From positions 62,001 through 126,000 of the forward strand of contig CAYQNJ010000002.1 in NCBI GenBank assembly GCA_964418835.1: 64,000 nucleotides of DNA. Reading direction: 5' to 3'. The notes under the pieces were generated by a model. The model saw nothing but the letters and a program-made list of their open reading frames with translations, was not told the origin of the DNA and ran no database searches. How positions within the stretch are numbered: position 1 is the stretch's first letter; each line of letters starts with the position of its first letter. Both the position numbers and the translations under genes were made by a program. Origin of the DNA: UBA9076 sp964418835 (GTDB taxonomy: Bacteria > Bacillota_I > Bacilli_A > Erysipelotrichales > Erysipelotrichaceae). This document shows positions 44,665 to 53,012 of the stretch, piece by piece.

Positions 44665-45684
44665 ATGATTGAATTAAAAAATATTGTAAAAACATTTAAC
44701 ACCAAAAATTTAGATATTCATGCTGTGAAAGATGTTAGTGTAAATATTGATGATGGTGAAATATTTGGTATTGTTGGTTATTCTGGTGCAGGTAAAAGTA
44801 CTTTAATAAGAATTATCAATCAACTTGAAAAACAATCTTCTGGTACACTATTTATTAATAATGAAGATATTAGTTCTTTATCAAATAATGAATTAAGAAA
44901 AAGAAGACAAAAGATAGGAATGATATTTCAACACTTTAATTTATTGTGGTCTAGAACAGTATTTAAAAATATTGAGCTTCCATTAGAAATAGCTGGAGTT
45001 GAAAAATCATTAAGAGAAAAAAGAGTTAATGAATTGATAAAATTAGTTGGTTTAGAAGGTAGAGAAAATTCATTTCCATCTCAATTATCTGGTGGTCAAA
45101 AACAAAGAGTTGGTATAGCTAGAGCATTAGCCAATGATCCAAGTATATTACTTTGTGATGAGGCTACAAGTGCTTTAGATCCAGAAACTACCGAGTCTAT
45201 ATTAGATTTGTTAAGTAAAATAAATGATGAACTAGGAATTACTATAGTTATGATAACTCATCAAATGGAAGTAGTACAAAGGATATGTCAAAGAGTTGCT
45301 ATTATGAGTGATGGGCTAATAGTTGAACTTGGAAATGTTAAGGATGTATTTGCAAAACCTAAACATGAAGTAACGAAAAGGTTTGTACAAAACATAGATA
45401 GTGGTAAAAATATTGATAGATTACAAAAAGAGTTAAAAAGCTTATATCCTAATGGTGAAATTATTAGATTAACATTTATGGGTGGTAACTCTGATAAACC
45501 TGTAATCGCAAGTGCAATTAAGAATACAGACTTATTAGTTAGTATTCTTGAGAGTAACATTAACCATACAAAACTAGGAGCAATAGGATTTACCTACTTG
45601 CATATTGCTGATGGTAGTGAAAATCAAATTAATGATTTCATTAGTTACCTAGTTGATAATGATGTGAAAGTAGAGGTGGTATAG
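44665..45684 (+). CDS. metN: Methionine ABC transporter ATP-binding protein MetN
   Basis: ATPase of the methionine importer. The 339-residue protein has Walker A GYSGAGKSTLI, signature LSGGQKQRVGIARAL, Walker B LLCDEATSALDP and the switch His in MITHQMEVVQ. The C-terminal domain (about 265-339, including IRLTFMGGNSDKPVIA) is the ACT-like C2/NIL domain that senses internal methionine. AAAGGAG lies upstream. It is first in the T-box-controlled operon. Confidence 0.97.
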   Translation: MIELKNIVKTFNTKNLDIHAVKDVSVNIDDGEIFGIVGYSGAGKSTLIRIINQLEKQSSGTLFINNEDISSLSNNELRKRRQKIGMIFQHFNLLWSRTVFKNIELPLEIAGVEKSLREKRVNELIKLVGLEGRENSFPSQLSGGQKQRVGIARALANDPSILLCDEATSALDPETTESILDLLSKINDELGITIVMITHQMEVVQRICQRVAIMSDGLIVELGNVKDVFAKPKHEVTKRFVQNIDSGKNIDRLQKELKSLYPNGEIIRLTFMGGNSDKPVIASAIKNTDLLVSILESNINHTKLGAIGFTYLHIADGSENQINDFISYLVDNDVKVEVV

Positions 45685-46347
45685 GTGGAATTTATTAATA
45701 ATATTGATTTTGATCAATTGATAAAAGCTTTAAATGAAACCTTATACATGTCTTTAGTATCATTGTTATTTGCGACAATTATTGGATTACTAGTTGGTGT
45801 ATTACTATATGTGACTCAAACTGGTGGTTTATATCAAAACAAATTTGTAAATAGGGTGGTAGATGTAGTAGTAAATATTTTACGCGCAGTACCATTTATC
45901 ATTCTAATGATTCTAGTTATGCCTTTTACAAAGGTGCTAGTAGGGACAATACTTGGTGCTAGTGCAGCAATTCCTTCACTTATTATTGCGGCAGTACCTT
46001 TCTATGCTCGATTGTGTGTTATTGCCTTTACTGAAGTTGATAAGGGTACAATAGAAGCTAGTAAATCTATGGGTGCAAGTAATTGGCAAATTATTTATAA
46101 AGTTTTATTACCTGAAAGTTTACCTGCATTAATTTCTGGCATATGTGTAACTGGTATTTCATTAATATCATATACAGCAATGGCAGGGGCTATAGGATCA
46201 GGTGGATTAGGCAATCTAGCTTATATGTATGGCTGGGTTAGAAGAAACGATTCAATTTTGTATGTTGCAACGTTAATTATCTTAATCATAGTATTAGTAA
46301 TACAAGGATTAGGTGATTATATAGTAAGAAAAATCGATAAACGATAA
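45685..46347 (+). CDS. metI: Methionine ABC transporter permease MetI
   Basis: A 220-residue membrane subunit with about five helices and the permease EAA loop VDKGTIEASKSMGASNWQII that contacts MetN. The start is GTG immediately after the metN stop, with AGAGGTGG as ribosome site inside the metN end. It is followed after 11 bases by metQ. Confidence 0.96.
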   Translation: MEFINNIDFDQLIKALNETLYMSLVSLLFATIIGLLVGVLLYVTQTGGLYQNKFVNRVVDVVVNILRAVPFIILMILVMPFTKVLVGTILGASAAIPSLIIAAVPFYARLCVIAFTEVDKGTIEASKSMGASNWQIIYKVLLPESLPALISGICVTGISLISYTAMAGAIGSGGLGNLAYMYGWVRRNDSILYVATLIILIIVLVIQGLGDYIVRKIDKR

Positions 46348-46358
46348 GGAGATTGAAA

Positions 46359-47222
46359 ATGAAAAAGTTTATTAAATTATTAGGTATTGCATTATTAACA
46401 TTATCTATAGTTGCATGTAGTTCTACATCAACTACAGAGCCAACAGAGACAACAACTGAAGAAACAACAGAAACTGCTGAAGCAGAAAAACTTGTTGTTT
46501 CAGCTACACTAGATCCTCATTCTAAAGTTTTAGAATTTGCAAAACCAATATTAAAAGAAAAATATAATATTGATTTAGAAATTATAATTTTAGATGATTA
46601 TTATGTATTTAATAAAGCATTAGATGCAGGTGAAGTTGATGCAAACTATTTCCAACACGTGCCTTTCTTTAATGGTGAAGTAGAAGCTAATGGATATAAG
46701 ATTTCAAATGTTGCTGGTATTCACATTGAACCATTTGGTTTTTATTCAAATACAGTAAAAAGTGTTGATGAAATCCCTGATGGTGCAAAAATAGTTATTT
46801 CTAACTCAGTAGCTGACCATGGAAGAATTTTAACAATATTAGAAAAAGCTGGTTTAATTAAACTTGCTGATGGTGTTGATGCTTTAACAGCAACTACTAA
46901 AGATATTATTGAAAATAGTAAAAACTTAGAATTTGTTGAAGTTAAACCAGAATTATTAACTGTCTCATTTGAAAATAATGAAGGAGATTTAGTAGCAATT
47001 AATGGAAACTATGCTATTCAAGCTGGTTTAAATCCAACCGTTGATGCTGTAATTTTAGAACAAGCAGATGCAACAAACCCATATATTAATATAGTTGCTG
47101 TTGGTCAAGGTCATGAAGAAGACGCAAAAATCAAAGCTTTAGTAGAAGTATTAAAATCTGATGAAGTAAAAGACTACATCACAACTACATGGTCTAATGG
47201 ATCTGTTATTCCTGCTGAATAA
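46359..47222 (+). CDS. metQ: Methionine-binding lipoprotein MetQ
   Basis: A 287-residue NlpA-family solute-binding protein with signal peptide and lipobox LSIVACSS, then a Thr/Glu-rich linker. Domain landmarks are DPHSKVLEFAKPILKEKY, YFQHVPFFN and VAINGNYAIQAGL. The start is the ATG at 46359 behind AAGGAG. An in-frame TTG 6 bases earlier is less likely. The protein captures methionine outside the membrane for MetNI. Confidence 0.96.
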   Translation: MKKFIKLLGIALLTLSIVACSSTSTTEPTETTTEETTETAEAEKLVVSATLDPHSKVLEFAKPILKEKYNIDLEIIILDDYYVFNKALDAGEVDANYFQHVPFFNGEVEANGYKISNVAGIHIEPFGFYSNTVKSVDEIPDGAKIVISNSVADHGRILTILEKAGLIKLADGVDALTATTKDIIENSKNLEFVEVKPELLTVSFENNEGDLVAINGNYAIQAGLNPTVDAVILEQADATNPYINIVAVGQGHEEDAKIKALVEVLKSDEVKDYITTTWSNGSVIPAE

Positions 47223-47225
47223 AAT

Positions 47226-47251
47226 AAGATAGTGAAAACTATCTTTTTTTT
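47226..47251 (+). terminator. Terminator of the metNIQ operon
   Basis: AAGATAGT (47226-47233), loop GAAA, ACTATCTT (47238-47245), T-run to 47251. Confidence 0.9.
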
Positions 47252-47276
47252 ATATAATTGTTAAGAGGTGATTAAA

Positions 47277-48317
47277 ATGTATAGTTTTAAAAATGATTAT
47301 AACCAAACTTGTCATCCAAAAGTATTAAGTGATTTATTAGAGTTGGATAGTAAACAGTTTAATGGGTATGGTTTAGATGAAATTTGTGATTTAGCAAAAG
47401 AAAAAATAAAAAGTGCTATAGGTAATGACAGTGATATACATTTTCTTACAGGAGGAACTCAAGCAAATCTAATAGTTATTTCTTCATTGTTAAAACCATA
47501 TGAAGGTGTTATTAGTTGTGATAGTGGTCATATTAATGTTCATGAAACAGGAGCAATAGAGGCTACAGGACATAAAGTTTTAACTGTTAATAATTATGAT
47601 GGAAAACTAAGAGTAGATGATGTAAAGGATCTTTTAGTTAATCATTTTAGTGATTCAAATGCTGAACACACTACAAAACCAGGGATGGTTTATATTTCAA
47701 ATCCTACTGAGTTTGGAACAATTTATACAAAACAAGAACTTAATGATATTCATGATTTATGTAAAGAATATTGTATTCCCTTGTTTATGGATGGAGCTAG
47801 ACTTGCATATTCATTAAGTGCAAAAAATAATGATGTGTTTTTATACGATTATAAGGATTTAGTAGATGTTTATTATATTGGTGGTACTAAGTGTGGTGCT
47901 TTGTTTGGTGAAGCTGTAATCTTTAATAATAGGGATTTATCTAAAAATTTTAGATATTCAATAAAACAAAGAGGTGGTATGCTTGCGAAAGGATTCCTAC
48001 TAGGTTCTCAGTTTAATACATTATTTAGTAATAACTTATATTATGAAATAGGTAAGTATGCTAATGATATTGCATATGCATTGAATCAAGAATTAGAAAA
48101 AAGAAATATAAAAATGTTATCAAATAGAGTTAGTAATCAATTATTTGTTATTTTAGATAATGATGTAATAAACAAATTAGAGAAAGATTATTCATTTGAA
48201 AAATGGCAAGTTATTGATGAATATAATACTGCAATTAGACTTTGTATTTCTTGGGGAACAAATAAAGATATTGTATTTAAATTTATAGAAGATTTAGATC
48301 AATATATAAGTTTGTAA
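47277..48317 (+). CDS. ltaE: Low-specificity L-threonine aldolase (beta-eliminating lyase family)
   Basis: PLP enzyme that splits threonine/allo-threonine to glycine and acetaldehyde. The 346-residue fold type I protein shows HFLTGGTQANLIVISSLL, a substrate/PLP segment SGHINVHETGAIEATGHK, LFMDGARLAYSL, and the PLP lysine in YIGGTKCGALFGE. ATG 47277 follows AAGAGGTGAT. A GTG 9 bases earlier is in frame but sits on the ribosome site. Other members of this family are possible, so the exact substrate is moderately certain. Confidence 0.88.
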   Translation: MYSFKNDYNQTCHPKVLSDLLELDSKQFNGYGLDEICDLAKEKIKSAIGNDSDIHFLTGGTQANLIVISSLLKPYEGVISCDSGHINVHETGAIEATGHKVLTVNNYDGKLRVDDVKDLLVNHFSDSNAEHTTKPGMVYISNPTEFGTIYTKQELNDIHDLCKEYCIPLFMDGARLAYSLSAKNNDVFLYDYKDLVDVYYIGGTKCGALFGEAVIFNNRDLSKNFRYSIKQRGGMLAKGFLLGSQFNTLFSNNLYYEIGKYANDIAYALNQELEKRNIKMLSNRVSNQLFVILDNDVINKLEKDYSFEKWQVIDEYNTAIRLCISWGTNKDIVFKFIEDLDQYISL

Positions 48318-48319
48318 AT

Positions 48320-48348
48320 TTGCATGTTTATTATGAGCGTGCTATAAT
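48320..48348 (+). promoter_or_regulatory. Promoter of the CorC-like gene and its leader
   Basis: TTGCAT (48320-48325), 17 bases, TATAAT (48343-48348), with TG one base before the -10. Transcription would start near 48355, giving a leader of about 170 bases. Confidence 0.82.
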
Positions 48349-48354
48349 TTGCAA

Positions 48355-48525
48355 TATTTGAAAGGATGTGTCTTATTTTGGACGATTTACCGCAGGCCTG
48401 TTGCTTAATAAAATTTAAATTATATGAAAATATTCATATATTCATTTTGTGGTTGTATAGACGTCTTCATCTTTCTTTTACTCGTATGTAAACAAAATAT
48501 TAGAAAGTTATGAAGGGAGAATTAT
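48355..48525 (+). promoter_or_regulatory. Candidate structured leader RNA upstream of the CorC-like transporter
   Basis: A long leader that matches no riboswitch class I recognise. Nested helices are visible: GGACG (48380-48384) with CGTCT (48462-48466), ACCGCA (48389-48394) with TGTGGT (48448-48453), and a perfect 8-bp hairpin TATATGAA/TTCATATA (48421-48440). Downstream CTTCAT-CTTTC (48465-48475) can pair with GAAAG..ATGAAG (48503-48515) at the edge of the ribosome site GAAGGGAG. That helix overlaps the 3' strand of the outer stem, so the two could compete. This is inferred from pairing alone. Confidence 0.5.
48378..48491 (+). CDS. Possible 37-residue leader ORF before the CorC-like gene
   Basis: An open frame from TTG at 48378 to TAA at 48489, beginning MDDLPQACCLIKFK and continuing through a hydrophobic, basic segment HIFILWLYRRLHLSF. 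AAAGGATG (48361-48368) could serve as ribosome site, but its spacing of about 9 bases is slightly long. It uses codons (CCG, CAG, GCC) that are rare in neighbours. It coincides with the structured leader, so either the RNA or the peptide may be the conserved entity. No family is recognised. Confidence 0.33.
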   Translation: MDDLPQACCLIKFKLYENIHIFILWLYRRLHLSFTRM

Positions 48526-49794
48526 ATGACAGAAAATGAAATAATTATGATATTTGCTTTAATACTATTAGTATTAGCCTCAGCCACGTTTAGTTCAATT
48601 GAAACGGCATATTCTAGCAGTAATAGAATTAGATTAAAAAATTTTGCTAGTGACAATAATAAAAAAGCTCAACAAGTCTTAGATATATTAGATAACTTTG
48701 ACAAGTTTTTAAGTACGGTGTTAGTAGGGAATAATATTGTAAATATTACAGCTACTACTATTTCTACTTTACTTTTTACTGGTTTCTTTGGTTTTTCAAA
48801 GGGGCCAACAATTTCTACAATAGTAATTACACTAATAGTTTTAATATTTGGAGAAATATCTCCAAAGAGTATTGCGAAAAGAATTCCTGAAGATCTTGCA
48901 ATGTCTACAGTTGGATTAGTTAGGTTTTTAATGGTTGTCTTAACACCATTAACAATATTCTTTAAAGCTGTAAGGTCTTTGTTAGATAAAATAATTAAGA
49001 TAAAAGAAACTGATTCTGATATTACTGATGAATTAATGACAATGGTTGAAGAAGCTGAAAATGAAGGTGATTTAGAATCGCATGAAAGTGATTTAATAAG
49101 TGCGGCTATAGAGTTTAATGATTTAGATGTAAGAGATATATTAACTCCAAGAGTTGATTTAATTGCGGTTGATATAACTATGTCTTTAGATAAGATAGAA
49201 GAAGTTTTTAGATTGAATTCTTTCTCAAGATTACCTGTTTATGAAAATTCAATTGACAATATTATTGGTGTAATACATGAAAAAGATTTCTATAGTTTAT
49301 ATCATACAAATAAAGGTATGATTAAGAATATTATTAAATCTACATTGTATACTAGTTTACATGTAAAAATTTCTACTTTATTAAGACAACTACAATCATC
49401 AAAAACACACCTTGCGGTTGTGTTAGATGAATATGGTGGTACTGCAGGTATTATTACATTAGAAGATATATTAGAAGAGCTTGTCGGGGATATATGGGAT
49501 GAACATGATACTGTAAAAGAATTCTACACTCCAATTGCGGAAGATGTTTATTTAGTTTCATGTGATGTTGAAGTTGAAGATATGTTTGAAAGATTTGATG
49601 TTGAGTATGATGATGAAGATCATGACTATGTGACTGTATCAGGATGGGTTATTAATCAGTTTGATAGAATTCCTAAAACCGGTGATACATTTACCTATGA
49701 AAATCTTGAGGTTTTAGTTACAAAAACTGATGATAGAAAAGTCTTAGAAATCAAAGTAAAAATACTTCCAAAATTAGATGAGAAAGAAGATTGA
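48526..49794 (+). CDS. CNNM/HlyC-CorC family transporter with CBS domains
   Basis: A 422-residue membrane protein likely to handle Mg2+/Co2+ or related ions. It has an N-terminal DUF21 transmembrane domain (three to four helices, containing GEISPKSIAKRIPE), a CBS pair (about 200-325, with ILTPRVDLIAVD, FSRLPVYENSIDNIIGVIHEKD and VVLDEYGGTAGIITLEDILEELVGD), and a C-terminal CorC_HlyC domain. GAAGGGAG precedes the ATG. The preceding structured leader suggests control at RNA level, fitting ion-responsive expression, but the signal is unknown. Confidence 0.93.
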   Translation: MTENEIIMIFALILLVLASATFSSIETAYSSSNRIRLKNFASDNNKKAQQVLDILDNFDKFLSTVLVGNNIVNITATTISTLLFTGFFGFSKGPTISTIVITLIVLIFGEISPKSIAKRIPEDLAMSTVGLVRFLMVVLTPLTIFFKAVRSLLDKIIKIKETDSDITDELMTMVEEAENEGDLESHESDLISAAIEFNDLDVRDILTPRVDLIAVDITMSLDKIEEVFRLNSFSRLPVYENSIDNIIGVIHEKDFYSLYHTNKGMIKNIIKSTLYTSLHVKISTLLRQLQSSKTHLAVVLDEYGGTAGIITLEDILEELVGDIWDEHDTVKEFYTPIAEDVYLVSCDVEVEDMFERFDVEYDDEDHDYVTVSGWVINQFDRIPKTGDTFTYENLEVLVTKTDDRKVLEIKVKILPKLDEKED

Positions 49795-49818
49795 AATTAA
49801 TTTTCAAAAGTGTATAAT
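49791..49818 (+). promoter_or_regulatory. Promoter of the uracil permease transcript
   Basis: TTGAAA (49791-49796), 16 bases, TATAAT (49813-49818). The -35 overlaps the stop codon of the preceding gene. Confidence 0.7.
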
Positions 49819-49835
49819 AGGTTCTAGCATGGATT

Positions 49836-49910
49836 CTTTAAATTGACACGAGAGGTCAAAAAGGGTTTAAGGTTAAGTTAGTTTATTGCGGTCCTTGCAT
49901 GGACCTTTTT
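49836..49910 (+). promoter_or_regulatory. PyrR-binding attenuator before the uracil permease gene
   Basis: The binding hairpin has an upper stem TTGAC/GTCAA (49843-49859) with loop ACGAGAG, a purine bulge AAAGGG, and a lower stem CTTTAAA/TTTAAGG (49836-49872). This carries the GAGAGG-type core recognised by PyrR. A terminator follows: GGTCC (49890-49894), GGACC (49901-49905) and Ts. With UMP, PyrR should stabilise the hairpin and favour termination. pyrR itself is at 8044-8553. Confidence 0.82.
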
Positions 49911-49931
49911 ATTAGGTCAAAAGGAGAGAAT

Positions 49932-51212
49932 ATGTCAACAAAAACAGAAATGATTTTAGATGTGAATGAAAAACCGGAATTAGGTCAGTTTATTTTACTT
50001 AGTTTCCAACATGTATTTGCAATGTTTGGGGCTACAGTTCTAGTTCCAATATTAACAGGGTATCCTATTTCAGTTGCTTTATTTGCTTCTGGTATTGGTA
50101 CGCTTATTTATTCAGTAATTACAAAGTTCAAAGTTCCAGTTTATTTAGGTAGTAGTTTTGCTTATATTACTGCAGTAAATATTGCAGTTGCTAGTATGGG
50201 TGGAAGTTATGATGCTGCTCAAACAGGTTTAATTTTAGTTGGTATTATCTATGCAATAGTAGCTTTAGTTATTAAATTTACAGGTAAAAGCTGGATTGAT
50301 AAGTTATTACCTCCAATTGTTATTGGTCCTATGATTGCAGTTATAGGGTTAGGTTTAGCAGGTTCAGCAATTAACAATGCAAGTTTTGTTACTGATGGTA
50401 ATCCTAAAGCCATGTTAGTAGCTATAATTACATTTATTGCTACTGCATTGATTAGTACAAAAGCTAAAGGTTTCTTTAAAATTATTCCATTTCTTTGTGG
50501 AATAATAATTGGATATATTGCTGCTGTAATTTTAGGTATTGTTGATTTTAGCCCAGTTACAAGTGTACTTGAAAGTGGAAAGTTCTTTAGTTTACCTGAT
50601 TTTATATTACCTTTTAAAGTTGGTAACTTTAAAACATATAATTTTTACTTTGGTCCAGAAACATTAGCCATTTTACCAGTTGCTATAGTTACTATATCCG
50701 AACATATTGGAGATCATACAGTTTTGGGGAAGATTTGTAATAGAAATTTCTTAAAAGATCCTGGATTAGATAAAACACTGATGGGTGATGGTATAGCTAC
50801 TTCTATATCTGCTTTATTAGGAGGACCTGCTAACACTACTTATGGTGAAAACACTGGTGTTATTGGTATGACAAAGATTGCGAGTGTATATGTTACATGT
50901 GGAGCCGCAGTTATTGCTATAATATTATCATTAGTAAGTATCGTATCTGCCGGTATTCAAACTATACCAAGTGCAGTACTTGGTGGTATGGGTATTTTAT
51001 TATATGGTGTTATTGCTAGTAATGGTTTAAGAGTTTTAATAGATAATCAAGTTGATTTCACAAAACAAAGAAACCTAATTATTGCAAGTGCAATGTTAGT
51101 AATTGGAATTGGCGGTGCTGTATTACCATTGGGTAGTTTTATCACATTAAGTGGTACTGCATTATCTGCTGTTGTTGGAGTAATATTAAATCTAATATTA
51201 CCAAAGGAATAA
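49932..51212 (+). CDS. pyrP: Uracil permease (NCS2 / UraA-PyrP family)
   Basis: A 426-residue, 14-segment proton-coupled nucleobase transporter. Family landmarks are QFILLSFQHVFAMFGATVLVP, the substrate-site segment TISEHIGDHTVLGKI, GGPANTTYGENTGVIGMTK and the final conserved helices. The PyrR-type attenuator upstream indicates uracil rather than a purine. ATG 49932 lies behind AAGGAGAG. An in-frame ATG at 49899 is inside the terminator. It is followed by a FUSC-like gene after 14 bases. Confidence 0.93.
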   Translation: MSTKTEMILDVNEKPELGQFILLSFQHVFAMFGATVLVPILTGYPISVALFASGIGTLIYSVITKFKVPVYLGSSFAYITAVNIAVASMGGSYDAAQTGLILVGIIYAIVALVIKFTGKSWIDKLLPPIVIGPMIAVIGLGLAGSAINNASFVTDGNPKAMLVAIITFIATALISTKAKGFFKIIPFLCGIIIGYIAAVILGIVDFSPVTSVLESGKFFSLPDFILPFKVGNFKTYNFYFGPETLAILPVAIVTISEHIGDHTVLGKICNRNFLKDPGLDKTLMGDGIATSISALLGGPANTTYGENTGVIGMTKIASVYVTCGAAVIAIILSLVSIVSAGIQTIPSAVLGGMGILLYGVIASNGLRVLIDNQVDFTKQRNLIIASAMLVIGIGGAVLPLGSFITLSGTALSAVVGVILNLILPKE

Positions 51213-51226
51213 ATATGAGGTAGAAG

Positions 51227-51721
51227 ATGATAAAACCAGGCGCAAGAATATATAAAACAACAATAGCTGTATTTTTAAGCATGGTTATATCATTATTATT
51301 TACTCATACTCCTTCAGCGATTGCGCCTATATCTGCAGTAATTGTGTTAAGAGAAAATACAGAAGTTTCTATAAAACAAGGTGTTGATAGACTTATTGGA
51401 ACAATTATAGGAAGTATAGTTTCTATAATATATGTTTATTTATTTTCAAAGTACATATATATCAATAATCCAATGTTTATAATAATTTCTACTAGTATAT
51501 TAATACTGATCACTTTATGGATTAGCAAAATAATTAAACTAGGCTCAAATAGTTCATCAAATGCTGTTGTACTTATAATACTAGTGCTAAATGCTTATCT
51601 AAATAATACTAATCTTGCGATAGAGTTTACTTTGATTAGAACATTTGAAACAGCAATTGGTATTATATGTGCTGTACTTGTAAATCACTATATAAAAATA
51701 GATGACAAAGCGACTAATTAG
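51227..51721 (+). CDS. FUSC/aromatic acid exporter-like membrane protein, short form
   Basis: A 164-residue integral membrane protein with about five hydrophobic segments. It has the N-terminal FUSC/ArAE pattern (GARIYKTTIAVFLSMVISLL, APISAVIVLRENTEVSIKQGVDRLIGTIIGSIV). Only the membrane half of the larger exporters is present, as in YgaE/YqjA-like DUF939 proteins without the C-terminal domain. Transport substrate unknown. Probably cotranscribed with the uracil permease. Its stop lies in a perfect palindromic terminator. Confidence 0.78.
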   Translation: MIKPGARIYKTTIAVFLSMVISLLFTHTPSAIAPISAVIVLRENTEVSIKQGVDRLIGTIIGSIVSIIYVYLFSKYIYINNPMFIIISTSILILITLWISKIIKLGSNSSSNAVVLIILVLNAYLNNTNLAIEFTLIRTFETAIGIICAVLVNHYIKIDDKATN

Positions 51722-51731
51722 TCGCTTTTTA
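51707..51731. terminator. Palindromic terminator between convergent FUSC-like and VanZ-like genes
   Basis: AAAGCGACTAATTAGTCGCTTT (51707-51728) is a perfect 22-base palindrome with Ts on the plus side. The plus-strand stop TAG (51719-51721) is at its centre. Confidence 0.8.
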
Positions 51732-52220
51732 ATTATTTATATATATTAGTGTTATTAGTAATATTGCTACTATTTCTACTGTTAATCCAATTGTGTTTAC
51801 AACTTTGTCACTTTTGTTTTTAAATACTTTCTTTATAATTTTAAATAGTATTAATCCTAATATTCCTCCTAGTGTATTTGTGATGACATCTGTGATGTCA
51901 CTGCTTCCTAAATGGAATATATATTGAGTTGTTTCTAATATAATACTTATTACAAATGGTATAAGTATTGCTTTATATATAGATAGTTTTGGCAATATCA
52001 TTTTTATGTAAACACCTAGAGGCATAAATACTAATACATTAAACATTATTTCAGAAAATATAACTTTTTTATTTACTATCATTGATTTATAGAACGGTAT
52101 TAAATTTATATCATTATAATTAGGTATGTCTTCTAAACTAAAAGCTAATTTAAATAATATTAACCATATTAATAAAATAAAATAAATAATAAAAACAATA
52201 TAAGTATAATTTTTTTTCAT
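51729..52220 (-). CDS. VanZ family membrane protein
   Basis: A 163-residue protein with about four membrane segments and the VanZ pattern: NLIPFYKS, MFNVLVFMPLGVYIKM, SIILETTQYIFHLGSSDITDVITNTLGGILG. VanZ-like proteins are linked to resistance to teicoplanin-type and related antimicrobials in some species, but for most the role is unknown. The start is the ATG at 52220 behind GGAG. The longer open frame upstream would run into the rsmE promoter and start. Confidence 0.85.
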   Translation of the reverse strand: MKKNYTYIVFIIYFILLIWLILFKLAFSLEDIPNYNDINLIPFYKSMIVNKKVIFSEIMFNVLVFMPLGVYIKMILPKLSIYKAILIPFVISIILETTQYIFHLGSSDITDVITNTLGGILGLILFKIIKKVFKNKSDKVVNTIGLTVEIVAILLITLIYINN

Positions 52221-52292
52221 ATTTGTTTCTCCATATATTAACATATTGTAACATTTCTTATATTTTATATGTATAATATGATAGGTGATTAA

Positions 52293-53012
52293 ATGTATCA
52301 GTTTTTTATAAATGAAGAAATAAAAATAAATAGTACATATAGTTTTAATAATGATGATGCTCATCATATTAAAAATGTTTTAAGATTAAAGAAGGGTGAA
52401 GTTATTAGAATTGTATATAATACTAATGCTTATTTTGGGAGTATTGATTATATTAATGGTAATTCTGTAGTAAATATTATAGAAAAAGATAATATAAGCC
52501 ATGAATTAGATATAAATGTTACATTAATACAATCTTTAATTAAGAATGATAAGTTTGATTTTGTATTACAAAAGTCATGTGAATTAGGTGTATCTAACAT
52601 AGTACCTTTATTCACCTCAAGAAGTAATATAAGAAAAGATAGTTACAATAATAAACTAGAAAGATTTAAAAAGATTATTTTAGAATCATGTAAACAATGT
52701 AAAAGAGAAGTAGTACCTAGTATTAATAGTGTAATAGATCTAAAGGATATTAACAGTTTTAAAAGTGATATTAATTTGTTTGCATATGAATTAGATAATA
52801 TAAATGATAATGGGTTATTGAATTTTATTGAAAAAGGTAAAAGTGTTACAATTGTAATTGGCTGTGAAGGCGGTTTTACGGAGCAAGAAGCAACGTTTCT
52901 AAGTGATAATGGATTTATACCAATAAACCTTGGAAAGCGTATCCTAAGAGCTGAAACAGCGAGTATTTATGCATTAAGTATTGTAAGTGCAGTTAATGAG
53001 GTGAGTAAATGA
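52293..53012 (+). CDS. rsmE: 16S rRNA m3U1498 methyltransferase RsmE
   Basis: SAM-dependent SPOUT-class methyltransferase acting on the 30S subunit. The 239-residue protein has the N-terminal PUA-like domain (DDAHHIKNVLRLKKGEVIRI) and the trefoil-knot C-terminus with VTIVIGCEGGFTEQEA and LGKRILRAETASIYAL. AGGTGAT precedes the ATG and TATAAT at 52272-52277 is a likely -10. It overlaps mtaB by four bases, an order also seen in Bacillus. Confidence 0.95.
   Translation: MYQFFINEEIKINSTYSFNNDDAHHIKNVLRLKKGEVIRIVYNTNAYFGSIDYINGNSVVNIIEKDNISHELDINVTLIQSLIKNDKFDFVLQKSCELGVSNIVPLFTSRSNIRKDSYNNKLERFKKIILESCKQCKREVVPSINSVIDLKDINSFKSDINLFAYELDNINDNGLLNFIEKGKSVTIVIGCEGGFTEQEATFLSDNGFIPINLGKRILRAETASIYALSIVSAVNEVSK

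Noticed and set aside
52221..52367. N-terminal extension of the VanZ-like protein in the longest open frame
   Set aside because: It would overlap the rsmE promoter and start. An ATG with GGAG at 52220 begins the recognisable membrane protein.
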